From: Billgrantia kenyensis
GTDB taxonomy: Bacteria; Pseudomonadota; Gammaproteobacteria; Pseudomonadales; Halomonadaceae
Assembly: GCF_013697085.1 (NCBI RefSeq)
Contig: NZ_JACEFT010000016.1
Coordinates: 1 to 64,000 of the forward strand
Direction: 5' to 3'
Length of the DNA: 64,000 nt
Below are positions 1 through 8,121 of the stretch, piece by piece (position 1 is the first letter of the stretch; each line of letters starts with the position of its first letter). Both the position numbers and the translations under genes were made by a program. Under the pieces are notes generated by a model. The model had not been told where the DNA came from. It saw only the letters and a list, made by a program, of their open reading frames with translations, and searched no databases.

Positions 1-90
1 GGGGATCATGTCATCCTGACCCGGGGCGACCACATGAACGCCCACGGCGGGACCAACACGATGAAGATTCTCGAGGTAGACAAGTCATGA
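1..90 (+). CDS. pyk: Pyruvate kinase, C-terminal end only (partial)
   Basis: The first 29 codons form an open frame that enters from outside the window and ends in TGA at 88-90. The visible peptide contains GDHVILTRGD and GGTNTMKILEV, which match the end of the pyruvate kinase C-terminal domain (family knowledge: typical ending GDLVIVTSG...G.TNTLKI). The enzyme converts phosphoenolpyruvate and ADP to pyruvate and ATP in the cytoplasm. Its stop overlaps the mgsA start in an ATGA arrangement at 87-90, so the two are probably translationally coupled. Only about 30 residues are visible, so the call rests on this short motif and on the glycolytic neighbours. Confidence 0.8.
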   Translation, partial: GDHVILTRGDHMNAHGGTNTMKILEVDKS

Positions 91-566
91 CCGAAAACCG
101 CCCCCAGCGCAGCGTCAAACGCACCCTGCCGGCACGCAAGCGAATCGCCCTGGTCGCCCACGATGGCAAAAAGACCGAACTGCTGGAATGGGCCGCGCGC
201 TGGCGCGACACCCTGGCCGAGCATGAGCTGGTGGGAACCGGCACCACCGCCGGGCGCCTATCGGCCAGCCTGGGCCTCAAGGTGGAGGGCCTGATGAGCG
301 GCCCACTGGGGGGCGACCAGCAGATTGGCGCGCGCATCACCGAGCAGCGCCTCGATCTGCTGATCTTCTTCTGGGACCCCTTCGCTCCCCAGCCCCACGA
401 TCCCGACGTCAAGGCCCTGCTGCGGCTGGCCGCACTGTGGAATGTGCCGGTGGCATGCAACGCCGCCAGTGCCGACTTCCTGGCCAGCTCACCCTGGCTC
501 GGTCAACCCTATGAGATGGCCATCCCCGATGCCGATGCCTGGGTGGCTGCGCGCAATCCCCAGTAA
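87..566 (+). CDS. mgsA: Methylglyoxal synthase
   Basis: This 159-residue protein converts dihydroxyacetone phosphate to methylglyoxal and phosphate, the first step of the methylglyoxal bypass that relieves phosphorylated-sugar overload. It shows the family pattern: IALVAHDGKK near residue 25, GTGTTAGRL near residue 55 (phosphate binding), and SGPLGGDQQIGA near residue 75 with the catalytic Asp. The length fits the family (about 150). It starts inside the stop of pyruvate kinase, and pgi follows 33 bp later. Placing it with lower-glycolysis enzymes fits its role as an overflow valve when phosphate limits flux; that regulatory reading is inference. Confidence 0.95.
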   Translation: MTENRPQRSVKRTLPARKRIALVAHDGKKTELLEWAARWRDTLAEHELVGTGTTAGRLSASLGLKVEGLMSGPLGGDQQIGARITEQRLDLLIFFWDPFAPQPHDPDVKALLRLAALWNVPVACNAASADFLASSPWLGQPYEMAIPDADAWVAARNPQ

Positions 567-599
567 CGAGATAGCGGGCCACGCCCGCAAGAGGACACC

Positions 600-2258
600 A
601 TGTTCCAGCTCACCCGCAGCGTCACCTGGCAGGCACTCACCCGGCTGCGCCAGGAAACCGCAAACGACCGCATCCGTGACTACTTCGCCGCCGATTCGCA
701 ACGCTTCGACAGGATGAGCCTGCGCGTCGGTGGGCTGTTCCTCGACTACTCCAAGCACCCGGTATCCGATGCGGTACTGGCCAAGCTGATCGAGCTGGCC
801 GACCACTCTGCCCTGGTGCAGCGCCGCGCCCAGATGTTCTCCGGCGACATCATCAACGTCACCGAGAACCGTCCCGTACTGCACACCGCCCTGCGCAACC
901 TGGGCGAGGCGCCGGTCATGGTGGACGGCAAGGACGTGATGCCGGAGATCCGCCGCTCGCGCGAGCAGATCCGCACCTTCTCCGAGGCGGTGCGCAGCGG
1001 CGAGTGGCGCGGCCACAGCGGCGAGCGCATCCGCGACGTGGTCAACATCGGCATCGGCGGCTCCGACCTCGGCCCCAACATGGCCTGCCGCGCGCTGCTC
1101 AAGCAGCGCCACCCGGAACTCAACTTCCATTTCGTCTCCAACGTCGACGGTGCCCACATCCAGAAAGTGCTGGCGCGACTCGACCCGGCCTCGACCCTGT
1201 TCATCGTCTCGACCAAGACCTTCTCCACCCAGGAGACCCTGCTCAACGCCAAGACCGCCCGGCGCTGGTTCCTGGAAGGCGCAGGGCCCGACGCCGACGT
1301 GGGCGCTCACTTCGTTGCCGCCTCCACCAACAAGAAGGCCGCCATGGCCTTCGGTGTGCGCGAGGAGAACGTCTTCGAATTCTGGGCCTGGGTCGGCGGA
1401 CGCTATTCGATGTGGTCCTCCATCGGCCTGCCCATCGCCCTCTCCATCGGCTTCGATGGCTTCATGGAGATGCTCGAGGGCGCCTACGCCATGGATCAGC
1501 ACTTCATCAAGGCGCCCTTTGGCGAGAACATGCCGGTGCTGATGGCGCTGATCGGCATCTGGCACCTCAACTTCATGGGTGCCGAGACCCAGGCCATCGT
1601 GCCCTATGACCAGGCGCTGCATCAGCTACCATCGTTCCTGCAGCAGCTCGACATGGAGTCCAACGGCAAGTCGGTGGACATCTTCGGCCAGCCGGTGGAC
1701 TACAAGACCGGGCCCATCGTCTGGGGCCAGACCGGCTCCAACGGCCAGCACGCCTTCTTTCAGCTGCTGCACCAGGGCACCCGCTACGTGCCCATCGACT
1801 TCATCGCCTCGCTCAAGCCCGAGCCCGGCATGGAGGAGCACCACTTCGCCCTGCTCACCAACATGCTGGCCCAGGCCAACGCTTTCATGGAGGGCAGCCA
1901 GCGCGGCAGCCGGCTCGATCCCTACAGCTGCCCCGGCAACCGTCCTTCCAGCGTGCTGCTGCTCGACGAGCTGACCCCGCGTAACCTGGGGGCCCTGATC
2001 GCGCTCTACGAGCACAAGGTGTTCGTGCAGGGGGTGATCTGGAACATCAACTCCTTCGATCAGTGGGGGGTGGAGCTGGGCAAGCGCATCGCCGGCGAGA
2101 TCAGCGAGCGCATCGACGAGCATAGCCAGGACTTCGACGCCTCGACTCAGGGCCTGCTGGCCCTGGTGCGCGAGCACTTTTCCGCGCCCCCCGCGCCGGG
2201 CCAGCCCTCGCAGGAGGTCAAGCCAAGCAAGAAGAAACCAGACAAGGCATCGCGCTGA
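600..2258 (+). CDS. pgi: Glucose-6-phosphate isomerase
   Basis: This is a 552-residue cytoplasmic enzyme interconverting glucose-6-phosphate and fructose-6-phosphate. It carries the PGI pattern: NIGIGGSDLGP (about residue 150), the second signature near residue 380 (TGSNGQHAFFQLLHQGTR), and the conserved WNINSFDQWGVELGK near residue 485. Length is close to E. coli Pgi (549). An RBS-like AAGAGGA precedes the ATG. The C-terminus ends in a Lys-rich tail (SKKKPDKASR) that is not part of the catalytic fold. It is third in the pyk-mgsA-pgi set and converges with the crcB genes only 15 bp downstream, with no clear terminator between. Confidence 0.97.
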   Translation: MFQLTRSVTWQALTRLRQETANDRIRDYFAADSQRFDRMSLRVGGLFLDYSKHPVSDAVLAKLIELADHSALVQRRAQMFSGDIINVTENRPVLHTALRNLGEAPVMVDGKDVMPEIRRSREQIRTFSEAVRSGEWRGHSGERIRDVVNIGIGGSDLGPNMACRALLKQRHPELNFHFVSNVDGAHIQKVLARLDPASTLFIVSTKTFSTQETLLNAKTARRWFLEGAGPDADVGAHFVAASTNKKAAMAFGVREENVFEFWAWVGGRYSMWSSIGLPIALSIGFDGFMEMLEGAYAMDQHFIKAPFGENMPVLMALIGIWHLNFMGAETQAIVPYDQALHQLPSFLQQLDMESNGKSVDIFGQPVDYKTGPIVWGQTGSNGQHAFFQLLHQGTRYVPIDFIASLKPEPGMEEHHFALLTNMLAQANAFMEGSQRGSRLDPYSCPGNRPSSVLLLDELTPRNLGALIALYEHKVFVQGVIWNINSFDQWGVELGKRIAGEISERIDEHSQDFDASTQGLLALVREHFSAPPAPGQPSQEVKPSKKKPDKASR

Positions 2259-2273
2259 CGGGCGGCAACGGCG

Positions 2274-2666
2274 TCAACCGAAGCGGCGGCGCACGAAGCG
2301 GTCGCCCAGCCAGGCCGCCGCCAGCCACAGCGGCACGCTGAGCAGCACGTAAAGCAGCGCAAGGCCGGGGCGGCCGAGCCCCAGCAGGTGAAGGGTCTCG
2401 AGGCCGAACAGCGAAAACGTGGTAAAGCCGCCGCAGAAACCCGCCACCAGGAACGGCTGCCAGCGCGCCACATGGCCATCACGTCGACAGGCAGCATAAG
2501 CAGCGAAAGCGGCAATCAACCACGAGCCAACCAGGTTGACCAGCAGGGTTCCCCAGGGAAAGGCGGGGCCCAGCATGGCGATACTGGCCAGCGAGACCAG
2601 ATAGCGCAGCGACGAGCCCAGGGCGCTGCCCAGGCCCACTGCCGCGTAGGCAGGCCAGCTGCTCAC
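2274..2666 (-). CDS. crcB: Fluoride channel subunit CrcB/FluC (second of a pair)
   Basis: This 130-residue membrane protein belongs to the Fluc/CrcB fluoride exporters. It shows four hydrophobic segments, the PWGTLLVNLVGSWL stretch with the conserved Asn, and GFCGGFTTFSLF, the complete phenylalanine-box motif. I chose the GTG start at 2666 because it overlaps the stop of the upstream crcB as GTGA, a normal coupled arrangement; upstream residues in the longer open frame do not look like CrcB. The two genes form an overlapping pair and may make a heterodimeric channel, as reported for some paired bacterial crcB genes; that is inference. Confidence 0.9.
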   Translation of the reverse strand: MSSWPAYAAVGLGSALGSSLRYLVSLASIAMLGPAFPWGTLLVNLVGSWLIAAFAAYAACRRDGHVARWQPFLVAGFCGGFTTFSLFGLETLHLLGLGRPGLALLYVLLSVPLWLAAAWLGDRFVRRRFG

Positions 2667-3040
2667 AGCACGCCCCCCCCAAGCCACCAGCCCAGCGCAG
2701 CCAACGCCAGGCCGGCTCCCAGCGTGAGTGACAGGTTGGCCAGCGCGGCGCCATGCCGCCCGCTCTGCCACAGGGCCAGGCTCTGCAGGCTCAACGAGGA
2801 AACGGTGGTATAGCCGCCCAGCACCCCGATGACCAGAAACAACCAAGCCGCTGCTGCCTCCCCATGAGGCACGCCGAACGAGCCGGCCAGGATGCCGGCC
2901 AGCAGCGCCCCGCTGAGATTGACGACAAGCGTGCCCCAGGGGAAACCGGCCCCGGCGAGCCTGGCCAGCAGATTGGAAACCGCCAGACGCAGCATGCCCC
3001 CCAGCGCGCCTCCCACTGCCACCATCAGCAGCATTGTCAT
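2663..3040 (-). CDS. crcB: Fluoride channel subunit CrcB/FluC (first of a pair)
   Basis: This 125-residue protein has four membrane segments and the CrcB features GGALGGMLRL at the N-terminus and FPWGTLVVNLSGALLAG with the conserved Asn. The phenylalanine-box region reads GVLGGYTTVSSLS, so Tyr and Val replace the two usual Phe residues present in the partner gene. CrcB proteins export fluoride in the dual-topology dimer known as Fluc. It is translated first and its stop overlaps the GTG of the second copy. I see no match to the conserved fluoride (crcB) riboswitch core upstream. The unusual Phe box suggests a specialised subunit of a heterodimer. Confidence 0.9.
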   Translation of the reverse strand: MTMLLMVAVGGALGGMLRLAVSNLLARLAGAGFPWGTLVVNLSGALLAGILAGSFGVPHGEAAAAWLFLVIGVLGGYTTVSSLSLQSLALWQSGRHGAALANLSLTLGAGLALAALGWWLGGGVL

Positions 3041-3103
3041 GCCTTCATTTGCCCTGTATCCGTATCACCGGTGCCAACCCATGCTAGCTGAATAGCGAAA
3101 GCG

Positions 3104-3136
3104 GAACAAAAAGAAGCCATCCGCAGGGCGGATGGC
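3104..3136 (-). terminator. Intrinsic terminator on the minus strand upstream of crcB
   Basis: On the minus strand a perfect 9 bp stem (gccatccgc / gcggatggc, + coordinates 3116-3136, 3-nt loop) is followed by TTCTTTTTGTT. No protein gene on the minus strand lies immediately before it: the next gene that way is the plus-strand mscS homologue. It therefore either ends a short untranslated RNA or acts as an attenuator ahead of crcB. Confidence 0.7.
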
Positions 3137-3160
3137 AAAGGGGATGTAGAGCTATTGCAG

Positions 3161-3191
3161 GGAATCGCGCCCTGCGCATGGGCGCGATTCC
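3161..3191. repeat. Perfect 11 bp inverted repeat upstream of the mscS promoter
   Basis: ggaatcgcgcc (3161-3171) and ggcgcgattcc (3181-3191) are perfect inverted complements around a 9-nt spacer. It ends just before the -35 of the plus-strand promoter at 3195 and is not followed by a T-tract on either strand, so it does not look like a terminator. It could be an operator, or the 5' hairpin of a minus-strand RNA ending at the 3104-3136 terminator. Confidence 0.55.
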
Positions 3192-3194
3192 AAT

Positions 3195-3222
3195 ATGACA
3201 CACAACCTTCATTCTGTACAAT
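3195..3222 (+). promoter_or_regulatory. Sigma-70-type promoter for the mscS-family gene
   Basis: ATGACA (3195-3200) and TACAAT (3217-3222) are separated by 16 bp, each matching the sigma-70 consensus at five of six positions. Transcription would start near 3229, leaving about a 100-nt leader before the GTG at 3330. Confidence 0.6.
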
Positions 3223-3329
3223 GTCTGCACAAGACATGACTCCGATTCGTTCCGAGAGCCCTGACGGCTTATCATTAGCACAACGAAATAGATCCACTCC
3301 CGCCGACACGCCCGAGATGGAGGTCACGC

Positions 3330-5645
3330 GTGAATGCAAACCGGTTTCTCCCCTGGGTGCTGGGCTGGCTGATCCTCGCCCTGCTGGCCGCCTCACCGGC
3401 CATGGCCCAGCCCGCCGACACCACCGCCATGCCTGCCCCGGCAGCGCTTGCCGACATGCTCGAAGACGAGCAGGCTCGTCAGCAGCTGATCGAGCACCTG
3501 CGCCGACAGGCTGCCGCCGAACCGGAGCTGGCGGCCGATCCCGCCCCCGCAGGACCGGTATCGCTGCCCAGGCAGCTGGCCGAGCTGACCAGTCGCGTTG
3601 TCAGCGATATCGGTGGCGAGGTCCAGAATCTGTACGGCGTGGTGGCGGGGCTGTTCACCGCCGAGACCGATACCGCCGCCATCGACTGGGGCGCCTTCCT
3701 CACCGCCGCGATCAACCTCGGGCTGGTCATTGCCGCCACCTTCTTCTTGTTCTTGCTATTCCGCCGGCTGTCGCGGCCGCTTTTCAGTCGCCTGAGCCAG
3801 TGGTCGCTCAAGGGCAACGGCCTCAATCCGATCATCCGCCTGGTGCTGTGCGTGGTCATCGCTGCACTCATCGACGTGCTGGTGGTGGCGCTCTCCTACG
3901 TGGGCGGCAACCTGATCGCCACTTTCGCCGTGGGCGAGACCGGTGAGCTGTCGACCCGGGCGTCGCTGTTCCTCAACGCCTTCCTGATCATCGAACTGAT
4001 CAAGGCGGCCATCCGCATGCTGTTCGCCTCGCGCTACGAGGGGCTGAGGCTATTGCCCATCTCGGCCGGCGAGGCCTCCTACTGGAACCGCTGGCTGGCC
4101 CGCCTGGTCGGCCTGGTGGGCTACGGCCTGCTGGTGGTGGCGCCCCTGACCAGCCTCTACCTGACGCCGGCCATGGGCCAGGCGGTCGGCGTGCTGATCA
4201 TGTTCGGTGCCTTTTTCTACGCCGTGGCAGTGGTACTCAAGAATCGCCTGCGTATTCGCAGCGAGCTCGACCAGATGGCGGCCCGCTCCGACTTCACCGC
4301 CACCCGGATCACCCTGCAGCTGTTCGCCCGTACCTGGCACCTGTTCGCCCTGCTCTATTTCCTGATGGTGCTGGTGCTGACCCTGACGCGCCCGGCGGAT
4401 GCGTTGCCCTTCGTCCTTTTTGCCACTCTCCAGACGCTGGCCGTGGTGATCGTCGGCATGCTGCTTTCCAGCCTGCTGACCCATACCATCGGCCGGCGCA
4501 TCCGGCTCGCCGATGACCTGCGGCGCAAGCTGCCGCTGCTCGAGCCGCGCCTCAACAGCTACGTGCCCAATGCGCTGCGGGTCATCCGCACGCTGATCCT
4601 GGTCGGCGTGGTACTGCTGGTACTCGATGCCTGGGGTGCCTTCGACCTGGCCGGCTGGTACGCCTCCGAGCCCGGCCGCGGGCTGGTCGGCACGCTGGTC
4701 AGCGTGGCATTGATCCTGCTGCTCGCCATCGGCGTGTGGTTGGGCCTGGCAAGCCTGATCGAGCACAAGCTCAACCCCGAGACCGGCACCGGCGAGCCCG
4801 ACGCCCGCGCCAAGACCCTGCTGACCCTGTTCCGCAACGCCCTGGCCATCGCCCTGATCACCATGACCGCGATGATCGTGCTGGCCGAGATTGGCATCAA
4901 TATCGGCCCGCTGATCGCCGGTGCCGGTGTGCTGGGCCTGGCCATCGGTTTTGGCGCCCAGAAGCTGGTGCAGGACATCATCACCGGCATCTTCATCCAG
5001 GTGGAGAACGCCATGAATACCGGCGACGTGGTCACGGTGGGCGGCATCACCGGCACCGCCGAGCGGCTCAGCATACGCTCGGTGGGTATTCGCGACTTGG
5101 CGGGGGCCTACCACATTGTGCCCTTCTCCAGCGTCGATACCGTCTCCAACTACATGCGCGAGTTCGGCTACCACGTCGGCGAGTACGGCATCGCCTACCG
5201 CGAGAGCATCGACGAAGCGATCGTCGCCCTGCGCGAGGCCTACGACGAGCTGGCCGCCGACGACGACCACAAGATGAACATCGTCGCGCCGCTGGAAGTG
5301 GCCGGTGTCACGGCACTTGGCGACAGTTCGGTAAACATCCGCGTGCGCATCAAGACCACGCCCGGCACCCAGTGGGGCATCGGTCGGGCCTACAATCGCC
5401 TGGTCAAGCTGCACTTCGACGCCAAAGGCATCGAGATTCCCTTCCCCCACACCACGCTCTACTTCGGCGTGGGCAAGGAGGGCGAGGCACCGCCTGCCAA
5501 CGTGCGCCTCATGCAGCAGAGCTTCGACATCGACGGCCGCCCCGGCGGCCAGCCCCGCTCCGGAGAAAGCAGCCGCGAGGGAGAAGAGGACCCCCGCTCG
5601 AAGCCCAACCCCGTGTTCAAGGGCGACTACGAGGACAAGGACTGA
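3330..5645 (+). CDS. Large MscS-family mechanosensitive channel (YbiO-like)
   Basis: This 771-residue inner-membrane protein resembles the YbiO/MscM group of MscS channels. An N-terminal signal peptide ends near PAMAQ (residue 27). A periplasmic region of about 100 residues and many membrane helices follow. The MscS core lies near residues 500-700, with the pore-helix stretch GPLIAGAGVLGLAIGFGAQK followed by the beta domain containing GDVVTVGGITGTAE. The last 45 residues are polar and charged. The GTG start is preceded by GGAGG at good spacing. The expected role is release of solutes on hypo-osmotic shock, apt for a halophile that accumulates ectoine. Several paralogues usually exist, so the exact channel type is uncertain. 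Confidence 0.88.
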   Translation: MNANRFLPWVLGWLILALLAASPAMAQPADTTAMPAPAALADMLEDEQARQQLIEHLRRQAAAEPELAADPAPAGPVSLPRQLAELTSRVVSDIGGEVQNLYGVVAGLFTAETDTAAIDWGAFLTAAINLGLVIAATFFLFLLFRRLSRPLFSRLSQWSLKGNGLNPIIRLVLCVVIAALIDVLVVALSYVGGNLIATFAVGETGELSTRASLFLNAFLIIELIKAAIRMLFASRYEGLRLLPISAGEASYWNRWLARLVGLVGYGLLVVAPLTSLYLTPAMGQAVGVLIMFGAFFYAVAVVLKNRLRIRSELDQMAARSDFTATRITLQLFARTWHLFALLYFLMVLVLTLTRPADALPFVLFATLQTLAVVIVGMLLSSLLTHTIGRRIRLADDLRRKLPLLEPRLNSYVPNALRVIRTLILVGVVLLVLDAWGAFDLAGWYASEPGRGLVGTLVSVALILLLAIGVWLGLASLIEHKLNPETGTGEPDARAKTLLTLFRNALAIALITMTAMIVLAEIGINIGPLIAGAGVLGLAIGFGAQKLVQDIITGIFIQVENAMNTGDVVTVGGITGTAERLSIRSVGIRDLAGAYHIVPFSSVDTVSNYMREFGYHVGEYGIAYRESIDEAIVALREAYDELAADDDHKMNIVAPLEVAGVTALGDSSVNIRVRIKTTPGTQWGIGRAYNRLVKLHFDAKGIEIPFPHTTLYFGVGKEGEAPPANVRLMQQSFDIDGRPGGQPRSGESSREGEEDPRSKPNPVFKGDYEDKD

Positions 5646-5664
5646 CCTCTGTCTGTGTGGGAGA

Positions 5665-5697
5665 GCGGGGCTGCCAGGGGCAGCCCCGCTTGCTTTC
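5665..5697 (+). terminator. Intrinsic terminator after the mscS-family gene
   Basis: A perfect 11 bp GC-rich stem (gcggggctgcc / ggcagccccgc, 3-nt loop) is followed by ttgctttc, 20 bp after the stop codon and before the convergent AI-2E-family gene. Confidence 0.75.
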
Positions 5698-5707
5698 AGG
5701 GGGCCGC

Positions 5708-6778
5708 TCAGGCGGGCGGGGGCGCTTCCCGGCGCGGCCAGGCCAGCCACAGCGCCTTCACCAGGGTGGCCAGGGGGATCGAGAAGAACAGCCCCCAGAA
5801 GCCCCAGATGCCGCCGAAGAACAGTACCGCCACGATGATCGACACGGGGTGCAGGTTGACCGCCTCGGCGAACAGCAAAGGCGCCAGCACGTTGCCGTCC
5901 AGCGCCTGGATGACACCGTAGGCGATGATGACGTAGAGAAACGGCTGGGTCAGGCCGAAGTGGAAGCCCGCCACGGCGGCAACGGGCAGCGTGACCACCG
6001 CAGCGCCGATATAGGGGAGCAGCGTCGAGAACCCGACCAGCAGGCCCAGCAACAGCGCATAGGGCAAGCCGAACAGGGCGAAGGTAGCGTAGCTGACCGC
6101 ACTGACGATAAGGATCTCGACCGCCTTGCCCCTGACGTAGTTGCTCAGCTGGACCTCCATTTCCGCCCACACCTGGCTCATCAGCGTGCGCTTTTCCGGC
6201 AGGAAGGGAAGGAAGAAGCCCAGCAGCAGGGCTCGATCCTTGAGCAGAAAGAGCACCAGGATCGGCACCAGCACCAGGTAGATGATCAGGGTCATCACAT
6301 TGCCGAGCGAGGCAAGGGACAGCGTGATGAGCTGCTGGCCGAGCTGGGTGGCCTCGCGGCCTGCCATCGCCGTCCATGCCTTCATCTGCTCGGGACTCAC
6401 CAGGTTCGGGAACCGCTCCTCGAGCTGCCCCAGCACCGCCTGCCCCTGGCTGACGATTTGCGGAATTTCCTGCAGCAACCCGGTAAGCTGGGTCCAGATC
6501 AACGGTATCAGCAGCAGCACCACCGCCAGGAGCAGGCCGAGGAACCCCACGAAAACCGAAATGACGGCCGTGAGGTGAGAAATTCCCCGCCGCGTAAGGC
6601 GTGACACCGCGCCCTGCAGCAGGAAGGCAATGACCAGGGCCGTGAGGAAGGGGGCCAGCATGCGCCCCAGCCATAGCACCGCCGTGAAGCCAGCCACCAG
6701 CAGGATGAGCAGGATTACCGCCTGCTCGTCGGAAAAATAGCGCGAGGTCCACCCGCGCCAGACCCGCTTCAGTGCCAC
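5708..6778 (-). CDS. AI-2E family transporter / PerM-like membrane protein
   Basis: This 356-residue protein has about eight membrane helices and the AI-2E transporter (PF01594) pattern, including a long central amphipathic region and the C-terminal stretch IAYGVIQALDGNVLAPLLFAE with helices after it. Family members include PerM, YdiK and TqsA; substrates are mostly unknown and autoinducer-2 export is shown only for a few. I chose the GTG at 6778 because GGGAGG lies 7 bp upstream. An ATG 36 bp further upstream lies inside the loop of the hemY terminator hairpin. It is read alone, convergent with the mscS gene, and follows the hem operon. Confidence 0.85.
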   Translation of the reverse strand: MALKRVWRGWTSRYFSDEQAVILLILLVAGFTAVLWLGRMLAPFLTALVIAFLLQGAVSRLTRRGISHLTAVISVFVGFLGLLLAVVLLLIPLIWTQLTGLLQEIPQIVSQGQAVLGQLEERFPNLVSPEQMKAWTAMAGREATQLGQQLITLSLASLGNVMTLIIYLVLVPILVLFLLKDRALLLGFFLPFLPEKRTLMSQVWAEMEVQLSNYVRGKAVEILIVSAVSYATFALFGLPYALLLGLLVGFSTLLPYIGAAVVTLPVAAVAGFHFGLTQPFLYVIIAYGVIQALDGNVLAPLLFAEAVNLHPVSIIVAVLFFGGIWGFWGLFFSIPLATLVKALWLAWPRREAPPPA

Positions 6779-6795
6779 CTCGATTCCTCCCGAAA

Positions 6796-6823
6796 GACGC
6801 GAAAGGGGCGCCATAGCGCCCCT
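6796..6823 (-). terminator. Probable terminator of the hemCDXY operon
   Basis: On the minus strand an 8 bp stem (AGGGGCGC / GCGCCCCT, loop TATG) is followed by TTTCGCGTCTTTC, 30 bp past the hemY stop. The T-tract is interrupted, so termination may be partial. Confidence 0.55.
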
Positions 6824-6852
6824 CGTTCGCCTGGATGCCGCCCGGCGCGGGC

Positions 6853-8121
6853 TCAGCTGGCCTTGTGCCGCTCCTGCTCGTCATCGGCGACTTCGGCTGG
6901 CTCGCCGGGCTCCGCCGGCTGCGGCAGGGAGGGAAGCGACTTGTCGAGCAGCTCGACGCTCTGACGGTAATACAGCTGGCTCTTGTTGTGCTCCCCGAGG
7001 TTGGCATACAGCCGCGCCAGCTCGGCGCAGACCAGGCCGCTTGGACGCTGGCGCTGGCTCGCCTCGAAGTACTCCTGAGCCTTGCCCCAATAGGCGTTGC
7101 GCAGCGCCAGCCGGCCCAGGGTGAGCAGCAGGTCGGGATCGTTGGGACGCTCCTGAAGCCATTTCTCCGCATGCACCAGCTGGCGAGCCGGGTCCACGTT
7201 GAGCAGCCCGTAGCGCAGCACCAGGCGACTGTCCCAACGCTCCTTGAGCGAGTGGCGCAGCAAACGCTCGGCAATGCCCTCCTCGTTGCCGCGCACCAGC
7301 GCCTCGGCATACAGCACGACCAGCTCGACGTTGCCACGCAGCGAGTCCGGCATATCCGCCCACAGGCTGCGAATACGTTCCACGTTGTCCGGGTCCCGGG
7401 CCTCGTGGACCAGCAGCTCCTTGTAGGCGCGCAGCTCCAGTTGGTTGCGCTCCTGGGGCGAGATCAACTGGCGCGATGCCAGACGCGGCATCAGCCGGCG
7501 CAGCCCATCCCAGTCGTTGACACTGAGATAGGCCTGCTTGAGCTGTTTGAGCACCTGGGGATGATTGGGTAGCTGGCGATCAAGACGAGTCAGGATGGCC
7601 AGCGCTTCCTCGTACTGCTGACGATCCAGCATCAGCTGGACTTGCATCAGGCCCACCGCGGTGTCGGCACCCTCGGTGGAGAGATGGGCCCGCTTGAGCA
7701 AGGTGTCGGCCTGCTCGTAGCGCCCCTGATAGTGCGCGGCCAGAGCCGCGGAGAGATAGTTGACCAGCGGCGTGCTGGAGTCGTCGGCGGCCTTGACCAG
7801 CGACTTCTCGGCGCGCTTCCAGCGCCCTTCGGCCAGCGCCACCAGCCCGCGCACGGTGCGCTTCATGGCGTTGCGGTGGCGGGTGCGCCGGTTCCATACC
7901 TTGAGCCGGCTGACGGGATAGCTCATCCGCATCAGCACGCGCAGAACGAAGTGCAGGATCAGGAATACGGCCAACAGCAGCACCAGGCCAAACCAGAACG
8001 AGGTCTGGTAGGAGGTGTCACCCACCCGCACCAGCCAGTAGCCGGGCACCGAGACCATCAGCTGGCCGAGCAGCGCCCCCAGGGCCAGCCCGAAGAGAAC
8101 GATCAGCAGCAGCTTTCTCAT
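6853..8121 (-). CDS. hemY: HemY, haem-biosynthesis-associated TPR membrane protein
   Basis: This 422-residue inner-membrane protein begins with two hydrophobic helices (about residues 3-22 and 40-62), matching the HemY N-terminal domain, followed by a cytoplasmic helical repeat region of TPR type (about 100-400). It is the gammaproteobacterial HemY found last in hemCDXY, not the protoporphyrinogen oxidase of the same name in Bacillus. Its biochemical role is not settled; it is thought to organise or couple haem-pathway enzymes at the membrane. Its ATG overlaps the hemX stop by 4 bp. The tail is acidic and polar. Confidence 0.93.
   Translation of the reverse strand: MRKLLLIVLFGLALGALLGQLMVSVPGYWLVRVGDTSYQTSFWFGLVLLLAVFLILHFVLRVLMRMSYPVSRLKVWNRRTRHRNAMKRTVRGLVALAEGRWKRAEKSLVKAADDSSTPLVNYLSAALAAHYQGRYEQADTLLKRAHLSTEGADTAVGLMQVQLMLDRQQYEEALAILTRLDRQLPNHPQVLKQLKQAYLSVNDWDGLRRLMPRLASRQLISPQERNQLELRAYKELLVHEARDPDNVERIRSLWADMPDSLRGNVELVVLYAEALVRGNEEGIAERLLRHSLKERWDSRLVLRYGLLNVDPARQLVHAEKWLQERPNDPDLLLTLGRLALRNAYWGKAQEYFEASQRQRPSGLVCAELARLYANLGEHNKSQLYYRQSVELLDKSLPSLPQPAEPGEPAEVADDEQERHKAS

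Noticed and set aside
3041-3150. Fluoride (crcB-motif) riboswitch before crcB
   Set aside because: I looked for the conserved GGCGAUGG...GUUCGCC and CUGAUG core on the minus strand and did not find it.
3037-3396. Possible small genes in the crcB-mscS interval
   Set aside because: The open frames overlap promoter, terminator and repeat signals, lack ribosome sites and have no family motif.
4050-7337. A 1095-codon open frame on the minus strand, antisense to the mscS and AI-2E-family genes
   Set aside because: High-GC codon bias leaves long open antisense frames. The translation has no family motif and overlaps two well-supported genes.
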